In this document: piece by piece, positions 17,070 through 33,462 of the stretch
Position numbering within the stretch: the stretch's first letter is position 1
Layout: every line of letters begins with the position of its first letter
Source of the DNA: Fictibacillus phosphorivorans
GTDB taxonomy: Bacteria > Bacillota > Bacilli > Bacillales > Fictibacillaceae
Length of the DNA stretch: 64,000 nucleotides
Assembly (NCBI RefSeq): GCF_001619875.1
Contig: NZ_LRFC01000038.1
Span: 248,001 to 312,000 of the forward strand
Direction: 5' to 3'
Translations under genes and position numbers: made by a program
Notes under the pieces: generated by a model
Told to the model about the DNA's origin: nothing
Seen by the model: the letters and a program-made list of their open reading frames with translations, nothing else
Database searches by the model: none

Positions 17070-17107
17070 AAAAAAACCAGTTTCTTAAGCGGAAACTGGT
17101 TTTTTTT
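17070..17107. terminator. Bidirectional terminator glyA / acyltransferase
   Basis: AAAAAACCAGTTTC pairs with GAAACTGGTTTTTT; it works in both directions and contains the stop codon of the leftward acyltransferase gene. Confidence 0.9.
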
Positions 17108-18185
17108 GTAAAATATGATCTTTAATTGTAGTCCTCCGAGCAGGTATTGGAATAATATATTGATGCTTTGGAAGGTATTGAATAAGTTTTACTAATGCTA
17201 GGCTCCCAAATAAAACAGCGAAAAACATAATAGGCATCATTCTTGTCTGCCATACGCCGTCAGGAAGAATTTGAATAAACATAATAAGAACAAAAGGATG
17301 TAACAAATAAATACCCATTGAAAACTTCCCAATAACTTGAAGTGAAGTTCTCACAAAGTTTATCTGACTAACATAACTATACAGTCCAATCGTTGCAAAA
17401 CTTAAGAGCGGAATATTAATCATATTTGTAGCTCTTCTTGATGAAATAGAACCGATTGTCTTGTATTCGTAAATTGCTCCTACATATACTCCAATTAAAA
17501 CAAATACTAGAATAATTTTGTTTTTCTTAGTCCATTTAGAAATGGGTTTCCAATAGTAAGCTAAAAAACCTCCAAATACAAAGTAAAAAATCCAGTGAAA
17601 TAAAAATACTTTATCAATCATTACTGTTTCAAGTACCCCTGAAACGAAAGGAATATCCTTCGTAATAAAAAAGTAATAACTTGAAAAAGCAGATATTCCT
17701 AGAGCGATCCACCATGCAATACCATTTCTAATAAATTGCAAGAGAGGGAAAATCAAATAAAACTGAACTACAATGGCCATAAAGTATAAATGATAAAACG
17801 ATTGCCCTAATGTGAAATTATAAAGAAATACTTTAGGATCTGTAGGGAATTTCCCACCAAGAATATATACAGTTACCAGCTGGTAAAATATGCTCCAAAT
17901 AATAAAAGGTAATAAAATCTTAGTTGTTCTGGAAGAGACAAATTTTTTGAAAACAAACCCTTTTTTATTTATTGAATTGAAAAGTAAAAATCCACTTATG
18001 ACAGCAAATGTGGGTGTACCAAAACGTCCTAATTGATTGAAGAAATAAGTAAACCAGTTAAATACTCCGTCCGCTTGATTATAATACGTCGCAGATACAT
18101 GAACTAGTAATACACCGATACATGCGAACGCTCTTAAAAAGTGAATTTCGTTAAAATATTCTTTAGTTGCTAAATTTTTATTCAC
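17085..18185 (-). CDS. Membrane acyltransferase (acyltransferase-3 family)
   Basis: 366-residue integral membrane protein of the acyltransferase-3 family (PF01757), whose members O-acetylate cell-surface glycans. About ten hydrophobic helices. N-terminal EIHFLRAFACIGVLLVHVSATYY carries the family His after the RAxA motif; SGFLLF follows. Substrate unknown. GTG 18185 with GAGAGGATG upstream. Base composition is clearly more AT-rich than glyA and upp on either side (runs of AAAT/TTTA codons), and B. subtilis has no gene here, so horizontal acquisition is likely. A degraded AT-rich stretch lies upstream. Confidence 0.85.
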   Translation of the reverse strand: MNKNLATKEYFNEIHFLRAFACIGVLLVHVSATYYNQADGVFNWFTYFFNQLGRFGTPTFAVISGFLLFNSINKKGFVFKKFVSSRTTKILLPFIIWSIFYQLVTVYILGGKFPTDPKVFLYNFTLGQSFYHLYFMAIVVQFYLIFPLLQFIRNGIAWWIALGISAFSSYYFFITKDIPFVSGVLETVMIDKVFLFHWIFYFVFGGFLAYYWKPISKWTKKNKIILVFVLIGVYVGAIYEYKTIGSISSRRATNMINIPLLSFATIGLYSYVSQINFVRTSLQVIGKFSMGIYLLHPFVLIMFIQILPDGVWQTRMMPIMFFAVLFGSLALVKLIQYLPKHQYIIPIPARRTTIKDHILQKKPVSA

Positions 18186-18718
18186 TCTTTACATCCTCTC
18201 TTATAAGCAAAAAGTTTTGTGAAATAAAAAAGCCCTTATAATCTTCGTTTATCATATTAGAAAACAAAGGGTAAAACATCTTGAAATATATGGGTTTTCC
18301 AACGGTGGAACTATGATTCTCCCAAAGTAATGTTAAGAAAGTATTAAGTTATTTAAAAACCTTTTTAAAAAAGTAGTGATTCAAATAAGATTACTTATAA
18401 AAATGAATAAAGCACTTTTAGCAGTACTGTGAATTGTTGCTCTACTAATCCCTACATTCTCGATGCTGATGCTCATGGCTCGAAAATCTAAGCAAAAAGG
18501 TATAGCACATGTAACCCTGCAATAGATCTCGTCCCATCACTGGATCTGAGTACGCATTCTTGGCAGTAGTTGCGATGCAAAAAGGAATCGACGGAAAAGA
18601 ACTGTTGTAGACGTTAAACCTACCTATGATTTTGAGGCAAAAAAAAGGGAATAGTAGTAGAAGTAATCGTTATGTAAAATTTGGAGTCTAAATTACATGA
18701 AAATGATGTGAGTTTTCC
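18186..18718. other. AT-rich gap with possible gene remnants
   Basis: No intact gene. A stretch from 18403 reads MNKALLAVL, stop, IVALLIPTFSMLMLMARKS before more stops, which looks like a broken signal peptide or membrane segment; farther on, 18550-18610 can be read in another frame as EYAFLAVVAMQKGIDGKEL. I cannot name a parent gene. Composition matches the neighbouring acyltransferase gene more than the core genes. Confidence 0.35.
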
Positions 18719-18747
18719 TTGAAGTAGATGTTGTTTTTCTGTACAAT
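18719..18747 (+). promoter_or_regulatory. SigA promoter of upp
   Basis: TTGAAG (18719-18724), 17-base spacer, TACAAT (18742-18747), 56 bases upstream of the upp start. Confidence 0.7.
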
Positions 18748-18802
18748 GCTAGAGATGCTTTTTGAACGACAACTATAAGATACATAAGGAGAGGTGCTTA
18801 AC

Positions 18803-19432
18803 ATGAGCAATGTATATGTCCTTGATCATCCGTTAATTCAGCATAAATTAACATACATCCGTGATGAAAGAACGGGTACAAAAGAATTCCGCGAGCTCGT
18901 TGATGAAGTAGCGGGACTGATGGCCTTTGAAATTACACGAGATCTTCCATTGCAAGAAGTAACGGTAAAAACGCCGGTTGCTGAAGCGACAATGAAAACA
19001 ATCGCTGGAAAAAAACTAGGGCTAGTACCGATCCTTCGTGCAGGACTTGGAATGGTAGACGGAATCCTTAAACTTATTCCAGCGGCAAAAGTTGGACATG
19101 TTGGTCTTTACCGTGATCCTGAAACCCTAACACCGATTGAATACTACGTGAAGCTTCCATCTGATGTAGAAGAGCGTGATTTCATCGTAATCGACCCTAT
19201 GCTTGCTACAGGCGGATCTGCAGCTGCAGCTATTGAATCAATCAAAAAACGCGGCGCGAAAAACATTAAGCTTATGTGCTTAGTGGCAGCTCCAGAAGGT
19301 GTAAAAGTGATCCAAGAAGAGCACCCTGACGTTGATATTTTCTTAGCAGCACTTGATGAAAAATTGAACGACCACGGATACATCGTTCCAGGCCTAGGGG
19401 ACGCTGGAGACCGTTTATTCGGAACAAAATAA
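18803..19432 (+). CDS. upp: Uracil phosphoribosyltransferase
   Basis: Salvage enzyme making UMP from uracil and PRPP. 209 residues, identical in length to B. subtilis Upp. PRPP-binding loop [18 protein letters not shown] and C-terminal uracil-binding [16 protein letters not shown] 18803 ([11 protein letters not shown]) with GGAGAGG upstream; an in-frame GTG at 18794 overlaps that site. A single-gene unit between its own promoter and terminator. Confidence 0.97.
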   Translation: MSNVYVLDHPLIQHKLTYIRDERTGTKEFRELVDEVAGLMAFEITRDLPLQEVTVKTPVAEATMKTIAGKKLGLVPILRAGLGMVDGILKLIPAAKVGHVGLYRDPETLTPIEYYVKLPSDVEERDFIVIDPMLATGGSAAAAIESIKKRGAKNIKLMCLVAAPEGVKVIQEEHPDVDIFLAALDEKLNDHGYIVPGLGDAGDRLFGTK

Positions 19433-19443
19433 GCAGTAAAATG

Positions 19444-19494
19444 AAAAAACTGATTCGATTGAGGGTAAAAACCCACATTCGAGCCAGTTTTTTT
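19444..19494 (+). terminator. Terminator of upp
   Basis: Long imperfect hairpin (AAACTG with CAGTTT, TTCGA with TCGAA, central GGGT with ACCC) followed by seven T. Confidence 0.8.
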
Positions 19495-19522
19495 GTTCGG
19501 AAAAGGGGTTAAATCCTCGGTG

Positions 19523-19673
19523 TGAGCGAAACTCCGGTACTATTGAGCGAAAACTGGACTCCATTGAGCGAAACTGAGGCCTAACTGAGCGAAAAACATA
19601 CTCAACTGAGCGAAACGCATGGTCTTGTGCGCGAACGTGTAATAAATAAAAGAACACGTACCGTAAAACAGCA
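19523..19673 (+). repeat. Phased array A5 (word TGAGCGAAA) with trailer
   Basis: TGAGCGAAA begins at 19523, 19544, 19565, 19586 and 19607; a sixth unit TGCGCGAAC starts at 19628. All steps are exactly 21 bases: nine constant, twelve variable. The last unit runs into a trailer (19631-19669) with CGTGTAATAAATAAAAG and AACACGTACCGTAAAAC that is nearly identical at A9 and A11 and contains the inverted pair ACGTGT/ACACGT. It lies between upp and the convergent DUF3889 gene. Confidence 0.88.
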
Positions 19674-19675
19674 AA

Positions 19676-19706
19676 AAAAGAAGGCTGACAACCGTCAGCC
19701 CCCAAC
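19676..19706 (-). terminator. Terminator of the DUF3889 gene
   Basis: On the minus strand GGCTGACGG and its complement form a hairpin followed by TTCTTTTTTT. Confidence 0.8.
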
Positions 19707-19720
19707 ATTAACCCGAGCAG

Positions 19721-20143
19721 TTAGTTCATTTCCTCAAACTTCATATCGATGAGCGATTTATCATCATGCATGACGCCAACTTTGACAAGATGCTTCCTAT
19801 CTTTTTGATAAACGGTAAAATCAAAGAAATCTGTTATAGTACCGTCTGGGCTTATGTTCCGTGTATCGTATTGATAATCGCTCACTCTGCTGTTTGGATA
19901 CTTTTCTTTCGTCTCAGCTAAAGCCATCTTGCCCCATTTTGCATAATCTTTATGTGTCAAAGATGAATCCATATCTGCTGGTGTCTGATCATTGTATTGA
20001 ACGTTTAAGGGTTTCGTACGATCGTTCTCCACATTATTTCTCATATCTGTAGATTCTTCAGTTGGCTTTTTGTCATTGTTCATACAGCCGCTCACAGCCA
20101 AAATCGTAATCATCGTAAATAAAACAATCCATTTTTGTTTCAT
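19721..20143 (-). CDS. DUF3889-type lipoprotein
   Basis: 140 residues from ATG 20143 (AAGGAG ten bases upstream). Signal peptide with lipobox VSGC at the predicted cleavage site, acidic linker, then DYAKWGKMALAETKEKYPNS and DFTVYQKDRKHLVKVGVMHD, which look like the DUF3889 domain of B. subtilis YqzG/YhdC-like exported proteins. Function unknown. It replaces mnaA, which lies between upp and the atp operon in B. subtilis. Confidence 0.75.
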   Translation of the reverse strand: MKQKWIVLFTMITILAVSGCMNNDKKPTEESTDMRNNVENDRTKPLNVQYNDQTPADMDSSLTHKDYAKWGKMALAETKEKYPNSRVSDYQYDTRNISPDGTITDFFDFTVYQKDRKHLVKVGVMHDDKSLIDMKFEEMN

Positions 20144-20311
20144 GTTGAACAAGCTCCTTCACATATAGTTAATGTAAGTATTTATCATTTGGAGTTAATT
20201 ATTCAGGATATTGGAAATGATAGGGAGAGATAGTAAACAAAGTGAATAATAAACTATTGAAACAAGCCACAAAATTTCCACAATTTATTTAATAAACCGT
20301 CCCGTAAGTCG

Positions 20312-20340
20312 TTGACATAGAAATGTCACTATTGTATTCT
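20312..20340 (+). promoter_or_regulatory. SigA promoter of the atp operon
   Basis: Consensus -35 TTGACA (20312-20317), 17-base spacer, -10 TATTCT (20335-20340), about 95 bases before the first gene. The 283-base gap to the lipoprotein gene holds nothing else recognisable. Confidence 0.8.
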
Positions 20341-20435
20341 TACAAAGGGAATATGGTAAGGTTTACATTCTTGTTATTTCAAGGGTTTTCAAGAAAAAAA
20401 TTACCAAGTTTCCACTAGGAAGGAGTCCATTTGAT

Positions 20436-20660
20436 ATGAGCAACGGGAAACGCCCTTATAAAGCGATGGCTTTAATGTCAGGCATTCTTTCTCAGCTTGT
20501 TGGATGCATTTTAGTTGGACTTTTTGGAGGGAAATGGCTGGATGAGAAAGTCGGCAATGAATTTCCAATCTTCCTAATCATCGGGTTGTTTCTAGGTCTT
20601 GGAACAGGTGTTTACGGGATGATCCGCTTAATATCGAAGTTTTCAGGGGACGGGCAATGA
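20436..20660 (+). CDS. atpZ: AtpZ/AtpI-family small membrane protein
   Basis: 74-residue protein with two hydrophobic helices (about 14-31 and 43-65), first gene of the ATP synthase operon. MSNGKRPYKAMALMSGILSQ and the GKWLDEKVGNEFPIF loop are typical of the AtpZ proteins that precede AtpI in Bacillus; they have been proposed to help Mg/Ca supply or c-ring assembly. ATG 20436 follows AAGGAG. Its stop overlaps the atpI start by four bases. Confidence 0.85.
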   Translation: MSNGKRPYKAMALMSGILSQLVGCILVGLFGGKWLDEKVGNEFPIFLIIGLFLGLGTGVYGMIRLISKFSGDGQ

Positions 20661-21043
20661 TGAATGAGTACAAATCAGTGTTTTTTAAATACATAAAGTA
20701 CACATTGTATCTTCTCTCTCTTTTATTCATCGGTTATGCTGTCACTCCTTACAAAGCCATCTTTTTAGGACTGGCTCTTGGAACTGTGTTCAGTCTCTAC
20801 AATCTTTGGAGTATGTACTCAAAGATCGAACGAATGGGACAAGCAGTGATCCAGCAGAAAAGAGTGAAAACACTCGGCTCACTTTCAAGACTCCTCTTTG
20901 CAGGGTTAGCGGTGCTCATCGCGATGAAATACCCGGAACATTTTCATTTATTAAGTGTGGTAGTGGGATTGATGTCAGTCTACATTATCATGTTAATAGA
21001 TTCACTAACTCAAGTTACACGTACTCCAAAGGAAAAGAGGTGA
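20657..21043 (+). CDS. atpI: ATP synthase subunit I
   Basis: 128-residue membrane protein with four hydrophobic helices, the chaperone-like subunit that assists assembly of the c-ring in bacterial F1Fo enzymes. Low conservation is usual for this family; assignment rests on length, topology and position between atpZ and atpB. Translationally coupled to atpZ (ATGA overlap) and six bases before the atpB start. Confidence 0.87.
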   Translation: MMNEYKSVFFKYIKYTLYLLSLLFIGYAVTPYKAIFLGLALGTVFSLYNLWSMYSKIERMGQAVIQQKRVKTLGSLSRLLFAGLAVLIAMKYPEHFHLLSVVVGLMSVYIIMLIDSLTQVTRTPKEKR

Positions 21044-21049
21044 ACATAG

Positions 21050-21760
<711 letters not shown>

Positions 21761-21820
21761 TTTTTTTCAGGAAATATCAAGCTTCTAATAAAAAAGGGGC
21801 CCATTTTCATAAAACTTTAA

Positions 21821-22060
<240 letters not shown>

Positions 22061-22092
22061 TAATAACAACCATTGTTTATTACGATTTCTAT

Positions 22093-22135
22093 AATGGCGA
22101 AGCAAGTTTCCGTAGAGGGACTACCCTTCGCCATT
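22093..22135 (+). other. Intercistronic hairpin atpE-atpF
   Basis: Perfect ten-base stem AATGGCGAAG (22093-22102) with CTTCGCCATT (22126-22135) and an inner GTAG/CTAC stem. There is no T-run. Such a hairpin after the c-subunit gene could protect the upstream mRNA from 3' decay and so help give the high c-subunit stoichiometry; this is inference. Confidence 0.75.
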
Positions 22136-22151
22136 CCTTATGTATGATTGA

Positions 22152-24755
<2,604 letters not shown>

Positions 24756-24780
24756 GATTTTAAATAGACTTTAAAGCAGA

Positions 24781-24859
24781 GGTGCGGCAACAGCCGTACC
24801 TTGCAACCAGCTTACAACAAAGGTTTGTTTTAAAACGAGGTTTGCCTGTGTTTTAAAAC
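24781..24859 (+). other. Structured spacer atpA-atpG
   Basis: Hairpin GGTGCGGC/GCCGTACC (24781-24800, loop AACA, one G-U pair), then two identical perfect palindromes GTTTTAAAAC at 24827-24836 and 24850-24859, 23 bases apart. No T-run and no gene; purpose unknown, possibly mRNA processing or a protein site. Confidence 0.6.
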
Positions 24860-24884
24860 TTTCACTAAAAGGTGGTGAAAATGA

Positions 24885-25736
<852 letters not shown>

Positions 25737-25745
25737 ACTTTCTAA

Positions 25746-27608
<1,863 letters not shown>

Positions 27609-27611
27609 TTT

Positions 27612-27660
27612 TCAAGCCTTTCAGCTTTCCAGATTTGGAGAGTTGGAGGGCTTTTTTGTT
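27612..27660 (+). terminator. Terminator of the atp operon
   Basis: Imperfect hairpin AAGCCTTTCAGCTTTCC / GGAGAGTTGGAGGGCTT followed by a T-run. Confidence 0.8.
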
Positions 27661-27702
27661 TGTGGAGGCGGTTATGTGAGGGAATTAGAGAGTGCGAAAT
27701 AT

Positions 27703-27815
27703 GTCGAGGATTGTAGACTCGTGGATAAAAGCTCAAAACTTCTGGATTGAGACCCAAAACTCGTGGATAAACAGTCAAAATTTTTGGATTGAGTGCTTAA
27801 ATTTTTGGATTAAAA
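27703..27815 (+). repeat. Phased array A4 (word TCGTGGAT / TTTTGGATT)
   Basis: TGGAT begins at 27722, 27743, 27764, 27785 and 27806, all steps exactly 21. The 17-base leader TGTCGAGGATTGTAGAC (27703-27719) is identical to those of A3 and A6. It starts 43 bases beyond the atp terminator. From 27816 to 28035 nothing was recognised apart from CCCCCATGACACATC / ACATGGGG, a possible small hairpin around 27942-27968. Confidence 0.85.
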
Positions 27816-28035
27816 CTATAGAATACCCTACTAGGTATGTGGAATAGCCAGATTTAGGATCCGAAACTGCACCTATTTTGTGTTTAAAGGCATCATTCGG
27901 ACGCTTCCCATCACAAACGACCCAAACAACCTGAAAAACCCCCATGACACATCCAAAAACATGGGGTCACAGAGGTTCTAAAAACTATACCACGGTCTAA
28001 GGGAGGAGGTTAAAGACACGTTGATTCGGTTTTAT

Positions 28036-28215
28036 TTAGCTTCTTCCAAGAACACACAGAGAACCATGTACCCTTCGTAACCAGAGCTGGTCACCATGTG
28101 GATCAGGAATCGCGTTCATTTCCACAACCTCTTCTTCCTGAGATACTTCATCACCAAAAGGATTCAGGAAGCTGCCAACAGGTGAAACAAGAGGTTTTTT
28201 TCTCTTTTTTATCAA
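28036..28215 (-). CDS. Small hypothetical protein (59 aa)
   Basis: A small leftward gene starting with TTG 28215, eight bases after a full GGAGG (GGAGGTGAT on the minus strand). It begins MIKKRKKPLVSPVGSF, continues LNPFGDEVSQEEEVVEM and PDPHGDQLWLRRVHG and ends with a TAA at 28036-28038. Basic N-terminus, acidic middle, no membrane segment or signal peptide. I do not recognise the family. Support: textbook ribosome binding site, coding-like codons, and a ~765-base gap between atpC and glpP that is otherwise unexplained. No ATG start and no homologue check, so moderate confidence. Confidence 0.5.
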   Translation of the reverse strand: MIKKRKKPLVSPVGSFLNPFGDEVSQEEEVVEMNAIPDPHGDQLWLRRVHGSLCVLGRS

Positions 28216-28383
28216 TCAGATCACCTCCAGATAAATAAGGAAGTGGAGAAATTATAGCTTCTAAAAAAAGCTATACACTATTAAATGCTCGTCCGCGGCA
28301 TTCGGTATGTGTTATTATCACAGAATATGTAAAATAAATACTGAAAAAAGGTGAATGCTAGAAATAGATGAGGAGTGTGTGCA

Positions 28384-28929
28384 ATGAGCTTTCATGGACA
28401 GCAAGTCTTACCGGCAGCCAGGAAGATGAAGGATTTTGAGAAGCTTTTGAAAAGTAAATATACATACATCGTTTGTTTGGATACACATATCAGTCAGCTG
28501 AAGTTTATGATCGCGATGGCGAACGAAAGAAACAAGAAGGTGCTGGTTCACCTTGATTTGATCAACGGATTAAAAGCAAATGAATACGCGGTAGACTTTT
28601 TAGCTCAGGAAATGAAGCCGGCTGGCATAATATCAACACGCTCCAATTGCATCATTCGTGCAAAAAAGAGGAACATGATCGCCGTTCAGCGTTTATTTTT
28701 ATTAGACTCATTAGCACTAGAAACAAGTTATAAAGTCATTGAACGTGCTCAGCCAGACTATTTAGAGGTTTTGCCTGGCATCATGCCGGAAATCATACAA
28801 GAAGTAATGAAACAGGCGGGTATACCCGTAATTGCTGGTGGATTAATTCGTACAAAAATGAACGTAAAAGAAGCTCTTGATGCAGGTGCAGAAGCGGTAA
28901 CAACATCAAACCCAGAACTGTGGATTTAA
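28384..28929 (+). CDS. glpP: Glycerol uptake operon antiterminator GlpP
   Basis: 181-residue cytosolic regulator that, when bound to glycerol 3-phosphate, binds the leaders of glpFK and glpD mRNAs and prevents termination. Family landmarks: CLDTHISQLKFMIAMANERNKKVLVHLDLI, GIISTRSNCI, PGIMPE and VIAGGLI. ATG 28384 with GATGAGGAG upstream. It lies immediately upstream of its targets, as in B. subtilis. Confidence 0.95.
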   Translation: MSFHGQQVLPAARKMKDFEKLLKSKYTYIVCLDTHISQLKFMIAMANERNKKVLVHLDLINGLKANEYAVDFLAQEMKPAGIISTRSNCIIRAKKRNMIAVQRLFLLDSLALETSYKVIERAQPDYLEVLPGIMPEIIQEVMKQAGIPVIAGGLIRTKMNVKEALDAGAEAVTTSNPELWI

Positions 28930-28948
28930 TGTTCTTGTGAAATAACGT

Positions 28949-29066
28949 TTGACAACGTTTACATCCTTGCTATAATAGAGACAAGTTAATAAACGTGACG
29001 GAGAACATGGAGATCCACAAGGGTTACTTATAGGACAACTATAGGTATCTTTTGCTGGGTCTTTTT
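28949..29066 (+). promoter_or_regulatory. glpFK promoter and GlpP-responsive leader
   Basis: Promoter TTGACA (28949-28954), 16-base spacer, TATAAT (28971-28976). A cre-like site TGACAACGTTTACA (28950-28963, one mismatch) overlaps the -35, as expected for catabolite repression. The leader then folds into an imperfect hairpin from GATCCACAAGG to CTTTTGCTGGGTC (inner stem TATAG/CTATA) followed by a T-run at 29061-29066, about 50 bases before glpF: a conditional terminator of the GlpP type. Confidence 0.8.
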
Positions 29067-29118
29067 TGTTTGAAATCCGCACATTAACAGCGATTGTCAA
29101 ACTAGGGGAGGTATTAGA

Positions 29119-29946
29119 ATGTCAACATTTACAGCAGAACTTATAGGCACAATGATTTTAATCATTTTTGGCGGGGGCGTTGTTGCAAACGTTTCCTTGA
29201 ATAAATCGAAGGCTCAAGGTGGAGGCTGGATCGTCGTTGCGCTTGCTTGGGGACTTGCAGTTGCGATGGCAGTATACGCTGTCGGAAGCTTTAGCGGTGC
29301 ACACCTTAACCCGGCGGTTACACTCGGACTCGCATCAATCGGTGAATTTGCCTGGGCGGATGTGCCAGCGTATATAATTGCTCAAGTTCTTGGCGGTATG
29401 CTTGGCGGGATGGTTGTTTATTTTCACTTTCTGCCGCATTGGAAAGCGACCGATGATCCAGCGGCTAAGCTAGGAGTCTTCTCAACAGACCCTGCCATTC
29501 CCCATACGTTTTCGAATCTATTATCAGAATTTATTGGAACCGCTGTTTTACTAGTAGGATTATTGTCAATCGGAGCGAATAAATTTTCAGACGGATTAAA
29601 TCCTTTGATCGTTGGATTTCTAATCGTGGCGATCGGATTATCGCTTGGTGGACCAACAGGATACGCAATCAATCCTGCGCGTGATCTTGGTCCCAGAATT
29701 GCGCACTTTCTTCTGCCGATTCCAGGGAAAGGCGGATCCAATTGGACGTATTCTTGGATCCCGGTCGTAGGACCAGTTCTTGGTGGTGTGTTTGGCTCTT
29801 TATTTTATCAGGCAGTCTTTACTGGAAAAGTGACAACGCTTTTTTGGATCTGGACAGTCGTTTCACTGGCCGTTTTCGCCATCACGTTCTTCTTAGGAAA
29901 CAAAGGCACACAAGCATTGCCACATGGAAACGAAATAGAAAACTAA
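29119..29946 (+). CDS. glpF: Glycerol uptake facilitator (aquaglyceroporin)
   Basis: Six-helix channel of the MIP family, 275 residues. Both pore NPA boxes are present: GAHLNPAVTLG and YAINPARDLGPR, the second with the Asp after the Arg that marks glycerol facilitators. ATG 29119 follows GGGGAGG. Cotranscribed with glpK (27 bases apart). Confidence 0.96.
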   Translation: MSTFTAELIGTMILIIFGGGVVANVSLNKSKAQGGGWIVVALAWGLAVAMAVYAVGSFSGAHLNPAVTLGLASIGEFAWADVPAYIIAQVLGGMLGGMVVYFHFLPHWKATDDPAAKLGVFSTDPAIPHTFSNLLSEFIGTAVLLVGLLSIGANKFSDGLNPLIVGFLIVAIGLSLGGPTGYAINPARDLGPRIAHFLLPIPGKGGSNWTYSWIPVVGPVLGGVFGSLFYQAVFTGKVTTLFWIWTVVSLAVFAITFFLGNKGTQALPHGNEIEN

Positions 29947-31476
<1,530 letters not shown>

Positions 31477-31502
31477 CCCTTTAAAAACTCGCAAAACTGC
31501 GC

Positions 31503-31592
31503 TATACTAAAAACAAGTTGATATTGAACCGGTTGGAGATCAGGAGAGACCACAAAACCTCGTACAGAAGATGCGGGGTTCTTGTGGTCTTT
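31503..31592 (+). promoter_or_regulatory. glpD leader with GlpP-type terminator
   Basis: A -10 TATACT (31503-31508) with a weak TTTAAA 17 bases upstream. The leader contains GGAGATCAGGAGAGACC and a strong hairpin, AGACCACAAAACCTCG (31547-31562) with CGGGGTTCTTGTGGTCT (31574-31590), followed by T7. It lies 119 bases before the glpD start, so it would stop transcription unless GlpP intervenes. Confidence 0.82.
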
Positions 31593-31710
31593 TTTTGCGT
31601 GCTAAAAACACTGTAATGCAGGAAAACGTGTGTTGCAGGAGCAAATTGCGGGAAAACTACCCGTATCATCTACATGTCCATCGGTTCTGTACAGAAGGAG
31701 TGAAGAGAAA

Positions 31711-33369
31711 ATGACAGCAGCATTTTCAACATATAACAGAGAAGATATTATCGGTAATATGAAAAAAGAGAAGCTGGATCTGCTCGTAATCGGAGGCGGG
31801 GTAACAGGAGCGGGAATTCTTTTAGACGCGCAAACACGCGGAATGAAAGTAGGACTTGTAGAGATGCAAGACTTCGCTGCCGGAACGTCGAGCCGATCCA
31901 CAAAGCTCGTGCATGGAGGACTTCGTTACCTAAAGCAATTTGAAGTAAAGCTCGTTGCTGAAGTAGGTAAAGAGCGTGCAATCGTGTACGAAAACGCTCC
32001 GCACGTAACAACACCAGAGTGGATGCTTCTTCCGTTCTATAAAGGCGGCACATTTGGAAAATTCTCAACGTCGATCGGACTAAAAGTGTACGATTTCTTA
32101 GCAGGTGTTAAACGCAAAGAACGGAGAAAAATGTTTTCAGCTGAAGAGACTTTGCGTCGTGAACCCCTATTAAAAAAGAAAGACCTGCTTGGCGGGGGCT
32201 ATTATGTAGAATACAAAACAGATGACGCTCGTCTGACGCTTGAAATCATGAAAGAAGCCGTAGAACGCGGTGCATCAGCCGTCAACTACGCAAAGGTTAC
32301 AAGCTTTATCTATAACGGAAAAAGAGCTGTCGGTGTAAAAGTTGAAGACCAGCTTACGGGTGAAGTTCACGAGATCTACGCAAAAAAAATTGTGAACGCA
32401 ACTGGTCCTTGGGTAGACGAACTTCGTGAAGAAGATCGTTCTAAAACAGGAAAAGAAATTCATCATACGAAGGGGATCCACCTTGTAATCGATGGATCAA
32501 AGTTCCCGCTCAAGCAAGCGGTGTATTACGACACAGAAGATGGCCGAATGGTTTTTGCCATTCCACGTGCAGGCAAAACGTATGTAGGAACGACGGATAC
32601 CGATTATAAAGGAGACCTAGCAAATCCGGGGATGACAGAGGAAGACCTCGAGTATGTTCTGAAAACCATTCACTTCATGTTCCCAGATGTGAAGATCACA
32701 CGCGATGATGTAGAATCTTCTTGGTCAGGACTGCGTCCGTTGATACATGAACCGAAAAAAGGGCCTTCCGAAATTTCTCGTAAAGATGAAGTGTTCCACT
32801 CGCCATCAGGATTGTTGACGATCGCAGGCGGAAAGCTTACGGGTTACCGAAAGATGGCTGAAAAAGTAGTAGATATTGTCCGCGACCAGCTTGGGGAAGA
32901 AGAAGGTGCGAAATTCCCAGGTTGCCGTACACAGCAAATGGAATTATCCGGTGGTAAGATGGGCGGAAGCGAAAACTTTGGAGATTTCCTGCGTACCAAA
33001 GTGCAAGAAGGTTTAGCGCTTGGGTTGGATGATGCAAAGGCTCGCGAACTTGTTCAGCGTTATGGAACGAACATTGACGTGGTGTATGGATTCTTGAAGG
33101 AGCGCGGTGAAGAGGCGAAGAACTACAACTTGCCGAGAAGTTTGTATGCTTCATTACTCTACGCATTAGAGTACGAGATGGCTTCTACACCATCAGACTT
33201 CTTAATCCGCCGTACGTCCGCTTTATACTTTGACATCGACACCGTTTATAAGTGGAAAGACAGTGTGATCAATTGCATGGCAGATAAATTAGGCTGGGAC
33301 GCAGAGCAAAAACGTGATCATGCAGAACAGTTTGAAGAGCAGATAAGATTGTCGGTAGAGGCGATCTAA
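31711..33369 (+). CDS. glpD: Aerobic glycerol-3-phosphate dehydrogenase
   Basis: FAD enzyme that oxidises glycerol 3-phosphate to dihydroxyacetone phosphate and passes electrons to menaquinone at the membrane. 552 residues, the Bacillus length. FAD loop LLVIGGGVTGAGILLDAQTRG; GTSSRSTKLVHGGLRYL; C-terminal DAO domain. ATG 31711 is chosen (AGAAGGAGTG upstream); the frame is open further upstream but without a site and into the leader. Confidence 0.97.
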   Translation: MTAAFSTYNREDIIGNMKKEKLDLLVIGGGVTGAGILLDAQTRGMKVGLVEMQDFAAGTSSRSTKLVHGGLRYLKQFEVKLVAEVGKERAIVYENAPHVTTPEWMLLPFYKGGTFGKFSTSIGLKVYDFLAGVKRKERRKMFSAEETLRREPLLKKKDLLGGGYYVEYKTDDARLTLEIMKEAVERGASAVNYAKVTSFIYNGKRAVGVKVEDQLTGEVHEIYAKKIVNATGPWVDELREEDRSKTGKEIHHTKGIHLVIDGSKFPLKQAVYYDTEDGRMVFAIPRAGKTYVGTTDTDYKGDLANPGMTEEDLEYVLKTIHFMFPDVKITRDDVESSWSGLRPLIHEPKKGPSEISRKDEVFHSPSGLLTIAGGKLTGYRKMAEKVVDIVRDQLGEEEGAKFPGCRTQQMELSGGKMGGSENFGDFLRTKVQEGLALGLDDAKARELVQRYGTNIDVVYGFLKERGEEAKNYNLPRSLYASLLYALEYEMASTPSDFLIRRTSALYFDIDTVYKWKDSVINCMADKLGWDAEQKRDHAEQFEEQIRLSVEAI

Positions 33370-33381
33370 TAAGGTAAAGTG

Positions 33382-33421
33382 AGGGCATTCCGCTTGTTTT
33401 GTGAGCGGGATGCCTTTTTTG
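33382..33421 (+). terminator. Terminator of glpD
   Basis: GGCATTCCGCTT pairs with GAGCGGGATGCC, followed by six T. Confidence 0.88.
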
Positions 33422-33462
33422 CAGGTGGGGGGTATTTGAGGTATAAAGCAAGTCAGAAAAAT

